From JAWLDA01 sp041686855 (GTDB lineage: Bacteria > Bacillota > Limnochordia > DTU080 > RSA5), in assembly GCA_041686855.1 (NCBI GenBank), contig JAWLDA010000010.1, forward strand, positions 95,416-159,415: a DNA stretch of 64,000 nt, read 5' to 3'. The translations under genes were made by a program, and so were the position numbers. Within the stretch, counting starts at the first letter, position 1. Each line of letters opens with the position of its first letter. The notes under the pieces are model-generated. The model worked only from the letters and a program-made list of their open reading frames with translations. It searched no databases and was not told where the DNA came from. Below, piece by piece: positions 60,294-64,000 of the stretch.

Positions 60294-60337
60294 TGGTGAC
60301 TCCCTCCGGTGGTGAGTAGACATGTGGGGCGTACACA

Positions 60338-61609
60338 TTAACGATCGACAAGCATGGCGCGAATGACAGGCGCTACCTGATTCACGACTTGTTGAACGGA
60401 GACCTCTCCCGTGGAGGGTTTGGCGAGCTCACGGTCGAGTAACTGTTGCATTTGCGCTCCATTGGGATGTCGGCTCAAGAACGCGTCGTAAGCAAACTCT
60501 CCAGAATCGCTGAAGACCGCTAGTAGCTCTCGGGGAACGAGTTCGGAGAACCTTTCGACGAAGTCCTGGCGCGTGGCAGGATTCACAGGAATACGGTTTT
60601 CTGCTCGAGTAAAGAGGACACTGCCCTCAGGATCGTACGTGAGGTATTTGAGTAGTTCCCATGCAATCTCGGGATTCCGACTTCCCTTGGAGAGGCCGAT
60701 TCCATGAAACGCGGTGTAGGTAACGCGCTCGGTTCCTTTTGGCAATACACCCGCGGACCAATTAAACAGTGAGCTTGATTGTTGCTCTTGCACCAAATTG
60801 TTTAATACATTTGCGTGGGCCAAGTTCATCGCTGCTGTACCGTTCATAAAGTTACCGCCGATCACACCGAGATCTCGTTGGAGTGTCGCAAACTCCTCCA
60901 TTACATTGACCACCTCGGTGCGGTCCCCGTAAAACTCCGTCATCTCCGGATCAAATAAATTGAGTCCCCACATTCCGAGTCGGTTCCACCCCCCTCCGCG
61001 GCCGAAGGTTTGTGCAGCAAATTGGTCAGGTGACCCATCACCGTTGAGATCACGAGTGAGCCTGCGGGTGATCTCGATAAAATCATCCCAATCAAACTCA
61101 TCGCTACGCCAGTCGACCGGAAGGGCGTCCAAACCTGCTTGGGCAAAAAGGTCCACATTAAAATATGTGTGACTTGGGCTGAGAGCGGTCGGGAGTCCGT
61201 ACAATGAGCCTCCTAAGCGCATGCTGTCGAGAACCGATGCAGGGAATCGCTCTGAGTCGATATCCCGTTGCACCCAGACATCGATAGGTTGGGAGAGATT
61301 GTTCAACGCGTAAAAATGCAACGGAGTAGCGCTCCCGTATAGCAGGTCTGGAGCTACTCCAGCGGCGGTCATTGTGGCTACTTGGGCCATTGTCTCATCC
61401 CAGCTAGTTGTGACAAGAAGCTCGGCGTTTACGTTGTGTTTATCCGAGAAGTTTTTCAGGGCTTGTTGCAGTTCGGCGCCCCACGTACCAAATGGGCCGA
61501 TGAGGGTAATGGTGGACTGCTGCGCAGACGCTCCCAGCGCACCGAATGCAAAGAACGTGAGCAAGAGGAGCGCGAAAAGTCTGCTGGTCGTCAAGAATCT
61601 TTCAGCCAT
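60338..61609 (-). CDS. ABC transporter sugar-binding protein (family 1)
   Basis: The 423-residue precursor has a signal peptide (FALLLLTFFAFGALGASAQ) and a family-1 binding fold: ITLIGPFGTWGAELQQALKNFSDKHNVNAELLVTTSW, MTAAGVAPDLLYGSATPLHFY, TRDLNGDGSPDQFAAQTFGRGG and the C terminus AWELLKYLTYDPEGSVLFTRAENRIPV. The last segment is nearly copied in the remnant at 37159. It is the first gene of an operon with the glycoside hydrolase and is divergent from an AraC regulator. The ligand is probably an uronate oligosaccharide. Confidence 0.91.
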   Translation of the reverse strand: MAERFLTTSRLFALLLLTFFAFGALGASAQQSTITLIGPFGTWGAELQQALKNFSDKHNVNAELLVTTSWDETMAQVATMTAAGVAPDLLYGSATPLHFYALNNLSQPIDVWVQRDIDSERFPASVLDSMRLGGSLYGLPTALSPSHTYFNVDLFAQAGLDALPVDWRSDEFDWDDFIEITRRLTRDLNGDGSPDQFAAQTFGRGGGWNRLGMWGLNLFDPEMTEFYGDRTEVVNVMEEFATLQRDLGVIGGNFMNGTAAMNLAHANVLNNLVQEQQSSSLFNWSAGVLPKGTERVTYTAFHGIGLSKGSRNPEIAWELLKYLTYDPEGSVLFTRAENRIPVNPATRQDFVERFSELVPRELLAVFSDSGEFAYDAFLSRHPNGAQMQQLLDRELAKPSTGEVSVQQVVNQVAPVIRAMLVDR

Positions 61610-61691
61610 GTGCGTAATCTCTCCCTGAAGATTTAGAGTTTAACACCCTTGTCACATAAGTTGGCACAGGATAACTTGGACATGTTGTACA

Positions 61692-61726
61692 AACATCGCG
61701 TCATGTGAGGCATCTCACGCGATGTT
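61692..61726. promoter_or_regulatory. Perfect 10-bp inverted repeat in the AraC / binding-protein control region
   Basis: AACATCGCGT (61692-61701) and ACGCGATGTT (61717-61726) are exact inverses separated by 15 bp; a smaller GTGAG/CTCAC dyad lies inside. The dyad ends 18 bp before the AraC start and 82 bp before the divergent binding-protein gene. It is the best candidate for the AraC operator. Confidence 0.65.
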
Positions 61727-61744
61727 GCAGATTGGAAAAAGCCA

Positions 61745-62647
61745 ATGTCGAAAGGCAGAGATGGACGACAGATGACGGTGCCAGAGCACTACTCCATTTG
61801 GGATTATTCGATGTCTCGAGCGGTGGCGCGTAGGGGAGTCGTGTGCAGTTGGAGGGGATATCCAAACGGATACAAAAGGCCTTTTCTTCACCATCATCGA
61901 GGCACCGAAGTGATCTACTGTGTACGTGGAGAGGGCGCAATTTATATTGCCAAGACTGAGTATCTCATCACTCCCGGAGCAATATTGATTTTCCCGGGTA
62001 ACTTGCCGCATTGCCCGTTGGTTTCGGGTAATTACGACCGCTGGAACCTTTGCTTCATGCCACTACACTCGAGACCAATACACTCCAGAAGCGAATCACG
62101 TGAGTTTCAAGAGATCCTCTACAGACGTTTAACTGTTGATGATAGACGTCGAATTGAACGGGTTTTCCAGGAGATCGACGCAGAACTCAAGGCACGGACA
62201 TCTCAATGGGAGCATTTTGTGAGCCTGCTTTTGGAGCAACTCTTCATCCTTGTACATCGCAGTGGCTCTTACGCATATCGACCTTCGGTTTCACAATTCA
62301 GCCGAGAGTTTGATCTTGACGATGTTCTTATGGAGATGGTCGACTACATCGAGTCCAACCTCGCGAGTGAACTCACCATTGATCACCTCGCGGAAACCTT
62401 CAACTACACTCCCGGCCACGTTTGGCGGGTTATACGTAACGGTACTGGTTGCTCCCCAATCCAGTACATCAACGCTCGCCGCTTAGAGCGCGCTTGCAAA
62501 CTTCTGGATGGGACGGACGCAAGTGTCGGCATGATTGCCTCAAAGTGTGGGTTTCGCAACTCTTCATACCTCGCGCGTCTCTTTAAGCAGACAATTGGGT
62601 GTACACCCCGAGAGTACCGAGAACAATGGCGTGCTTGGAGTCGATAA
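61745..62647 (+). CDS. AraC-family transcriptional regulator
   Basis: The 300-residue regulator has an N-terminal cupin sensor domain (HHHRGTEVIYCVRGEGAIYIAKTEYLITPGAILIFPGNLPH) and a C-terminal pair of helix-turn-helix motifs (ELTIDHLAETFNYTPGHVWRVIRNGTGCSPIQYINARRLERACKLL and VGMIASKCGFRNSSYLARLFKQTIGCTPREYREQW). It is divergent from the solute-binding protein / GH88-105-like operon and probably activates it in response to a sugar ligand. Confidence 0.9.
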   Translation: MSKGRDGRQMTVPEHYSIWDYSMSRAVARRGVVCSWRGYPNGYKRPFLHHHRGTEVIYCVRGEGAIYIAKTEYLITPGAILIFPGNLPHCPLVSGNYDRWNLCFMPLHSRPIHSRSESREFQEILYRRLTVDDRRRIERVFQEIDAELKARTSQWEHFVSLLLEQLFILVHRSGSYAYRPSVSQFSREFDLDDVLMEMVDYIESNLASELTIDHLAETFNYTPGHVWRVIRNGTGCSPIQYINARRLERACKLLDGTDASVGMIASKCGFRNSSYLARLFKQTIGCTPREYREQWRAWSR

Positions 62648-62748
62648 AGGATGGGCGGAATACAAGGTATTCACGCTTCTAAGCATAAACTCCTGAGGGA
62701 ATTGACACGGTGTCATGCATTAAACACGTTGCAGGAGGTGCGGAATCG

Positions 62749-63594
62749 ATGAGATTGATCGCGTTTACAAAGTGGATTTACGACAAACCCATTCCCGACA
62801 TGGCCAAAATCGTGGCAGACGCCGGATTTGACGGGGTTGATCTGCCGGTGCGCGAGAATGCCGGCATTCCGGCGGAGACAGCCTTAGAGAGCTTGCCCGA
62901 AGCACAGAAAATCTTCGCCGATCACGGCCTGACGATCGACCGTCTGGTCACCGACATTATCGCGCCGCGTCCGGATCTGGAGCGGCTCCTCGAGATGTTT
63001 CAATCCCTTGGAATCACAAAAATACGATTGGGTGGGAAGGCGCTGCGGCGACAGAGGGAGGACGTCCGTAAAGCCCTCGATGAGCACCGCAAAGAGCTGG
63101 CGGAGCTCGAGCCTTACCTCCTCAAGCACGGCGTGCGGGGCGCGGTTCAGATTCACAGCGGGGATACGGCCCACGCGACGATGGGGCTTTGTCTGCACTG
63201 CGTCGACGGTCGCGATCCGGCCGCGCTGGGGATCCAAGTTGACACGGGGCACTTGTCCGTGGCGGGTGAGGCACCCGAGTTCGCCATTGCACTGGCGGGG
63301 CCGTACCTGCACAGCATCAACTTTAAGTCAATTCGCTTGCAGCCTTCCGTCGATCCGAAGTCTGGAAAGTTGACGTGGCAGCGAGTGGTGACGCCGTTGC
63401 GGGATGCCACTCTTGACTGGGAATCTGTCATCCGAGCGGTCGTGGGCTCGGGGTACGATGACTCCGTGGCGCTGCATGCGGAGTACCGTTCGCCGTACTA
63501 TCGGTACGAGGCCAACGAGGAGCTGACGACGAAACTCATCACTGAGGATCGCGAGTTCGCCACGTCGCTCTTCGCAAACTACGGCGATGCATAA
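62749..63594 (+). CDS. Sugar phosphate isomerase/epimerase family protein
   Basis: The 281-residue TIM barrel starts MRLIAFTKWIYDKPIPDMAKIVADAGFDGVDLPVRENAGI. Likely ligands are in VQIHSGDTAHATMG, LGIQVDTGHLSVAGE, HSINFKSIRLQP and VALHAEYRSPYYRY, which differ from those of the other TIM barrels here, so it is probably another subgroup. AGGAGG precedes ATG 62749. It is 101 bp downstream of the AraC gene and may be under separate control. Confidence 0.83.
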   Translation: MRLIAFTKWIYDKPIPDMAKIVADAGFDGVDLPVRENAGIPAETALESLPEAQKIFADHGLTIDRLVTDIIAPRPDLERLLEMFQSLGITKIRLGGKALRRQREDVRKALDEHRKELAELEPYLLKHGVRGAVQIHSGDTAHATMGLCLHCVDGRDPAALGIQVDTGHLSVAGEAPEFAIALAGPYLHSINFKSIRLQPSVDPKSGKLTWQRVVTPLRDATLDWESVIRAVVGSGYDDSVALHAEYRSPYYRYEANEELTTKLITEDREFATSLFANYGDA

Positions 63595-63606
63595 GTAGAC
63601 GTGTCC

Positions 63607-63645
63607 GGTGCGCTCTCAGGGTTAAACGTCCGGCGGAGCGCACCC
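63607..63645 (+). terminator. Hairpin after the last TIM-barrel gene
   Basis: GGTGCGCTC at about 63608-63616 and GAGCGCACC near 63636-63644 can pair after the stop codon; there is no T-run. It is a plausible but weak terminator. Confidence 0.4.
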
Positions 63646-63669
63646 CGTTCACTAGCTGTACGGCATAGG

Positions 63670-63730
63670 GTGACCCAGGGCGAAAGAGAGTAACCTAGGG
63701 GCGACTTAGAGTGACACAGGGTGACATGCT
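63670..63730. repeat. Six decamer repeats with GTGAC-type core
   Basis: Units start at 63670 (GTGACCCAGG), 63680 (GCGAAAGAGA), 63690 (GTAACCTAGG), 63701 (GCGACTTAGA), 63711 (GTGACACAGG) and 63721 (GTGACATGCT). Apart from one inserted base they keep a 10-bp phase, so the cores face the same side of the helix. Paired units give a 20-bp period. Confidence 0.75.
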
Positions 63731-63752
63731 TGTGGCATATTTACCCCTGCGA

Positions 63753-63806
63753 TTTCATCCGCCCCGAGGCTTCAATCCGCTCTGGGGCTATTATCCGCTG
63801 CGAGCC
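63753..63806. repeat. Three 18-bp direct repeats
   Basis: TTTCATCCGCCCCGAGGC (63753-63770), TTCAATCCGCTCTGGGGC (63771-63788) and TATTATCCGCTGCGAGCC (63789-63806) share the ATCCGC core. The last copy overlaps the end of the broken minus-strand frame. Repeats at this place resemble the multi-copy end repeats of some insertion sequences. Confidence 0.7.
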
Positions 63807-64000
63807 GCTTTCCGGTAGCGCTGGCTGCAAGTCCTAAGGTATTGGATCGTCTGCTTGAATCCGCGCAGGGTTCCAAGCGGCAGCTTGTCGCCGACTTTCT
63901 TCCGGTCCAGCCCCCGATTCTTGGACACTCATAGCTTGATCGGGGTAGGTTTCTCAAGTTTTCGTGTGATTGCTTCGTGATACTCAGCCGGAGGCCGATT
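63791..64000 (-). pseudogene. Partial, broken minus-strand reading frame at the window edge
   Basis: From the edge the frame codes RPPAEYHEAITRKLEKPTPIKL, then TGA at 63931-63929, then continues in the same frame with GTG and a basic protein-like sequence (KNRGLDRKKVGDKLPLGTLRGF...) to a second stop at 63793-63791. The in-frame TGA may be a nonsense mutation or the real end of the gene. No family is recognised; with the adjacent repeats a transposase remnant is possible, but unproved. Confidence 0.35.

Noticed and set aside
63772..63957. 61-residue minus-strand frame
   Set aside because: It overlaps the repeats, has no ribosome-binding site and competes with a more protein-like frame that runs to the window edge.

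Overview
The window reads as one stretch of chromosome from a G+C-rich, free-living heterotrophic bacterium. Three signals suggest a diderm (two-membrane) lineage related to Bacillota, for example Limnochordia-like. First, a vitamin B12 riboswitch precedes a TonB-dependent outer-membrane receptor. Second, a c-di-AMP (ydaO-type) riboswitch and strong AGGAGG ribosome-binding sites with frequent GTG/TTG starts are present. Third, there is a meso-diaminopimelate dehydrogenase. The lineage is inference; no rRNA or tRNA gene was recognised.

Layout. 1-354 is the start of a ceramidase-like enzyme on the minus strand, behind a pair of palindromic operators. 641-2350 is a seven-copy array of ~250-bp tandem repeats with no credible gene. 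2447-9670 holds a flavin oxidoreductase, the B12-controlled receptor, a small kinase-like protein and a three-gene cluster (diaminopimelate dehydrogenase, TIM-barrel isomerase, Gfo/Idh/MocA oxidoreductase). 9712-10192 is a c-di-AMP riboswitch unit whose only gene is a 53-residue zinc-ribbon protein. 10335-23275 is a long co-directional catabolic region: a ThDP decarboxylase-like enzyme, a complete TctC-TctB-TctA carboxylate transporter, a maleate-isomerase-type racemase, a fumarate-reductase-like flavoprotein fused to a 2Fe-2S domain, an MmgE/PrpD protein, a fumarase-superfamily lyase, an aspartoacylase-like amidohydrolase, a GNAT and a nitroreductase. This set resembles a pathway for an N-substituted aminosuccinate or polycarboxylate that ends in fumarate.

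23374-28354 carries a response regulator - 7TM histidine kinase - SDR operon, a CDGSH protein and a membrane protein. 28614-43097 is rich in carbohydrate-type functions: solute-binding proteins without any permease gene, an M55 D-aminopeptidase, sugar isomerase-like TIM barrels, an MFS/dehydrogenase cluster, NAD synthetase, a Gln-rich microprotein and a truncated solute-binding-protein remnant. 43188-44847 encodes two secreted proteins that share an undescribed domain. 44973-51474 contains a tight five-gene catabolic operon (two Gfo/Idh/MocA oxidoreductases, an enolase-superfamily enzyme, an acyltransferase-like protein and a TIM barrel). 51606-58877 has cell-wall and housekeeping-type genes and a heterodimeric ABC exporter whose first subunit carries a one-base frameshift. 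58839-62647 is a solute-binding-protein/GH88-105-like hydrolase operon divergent from an AraC regulator. 62749-63594 is another TIM barrel. The right edge (63670-64000) has short tandem repeats and a broken partial reading frame, possibly the end of a mobile element.

The overall theme is scavenging of sugars, uronates and carboxylates: at least five solute-binding proteins, five isomerase-type TIM barrels and four Gfo/Idh/MocA dehydrogenases. Start codons below were chosen from ribosome-binding sites and family N termini; no database search was possible.
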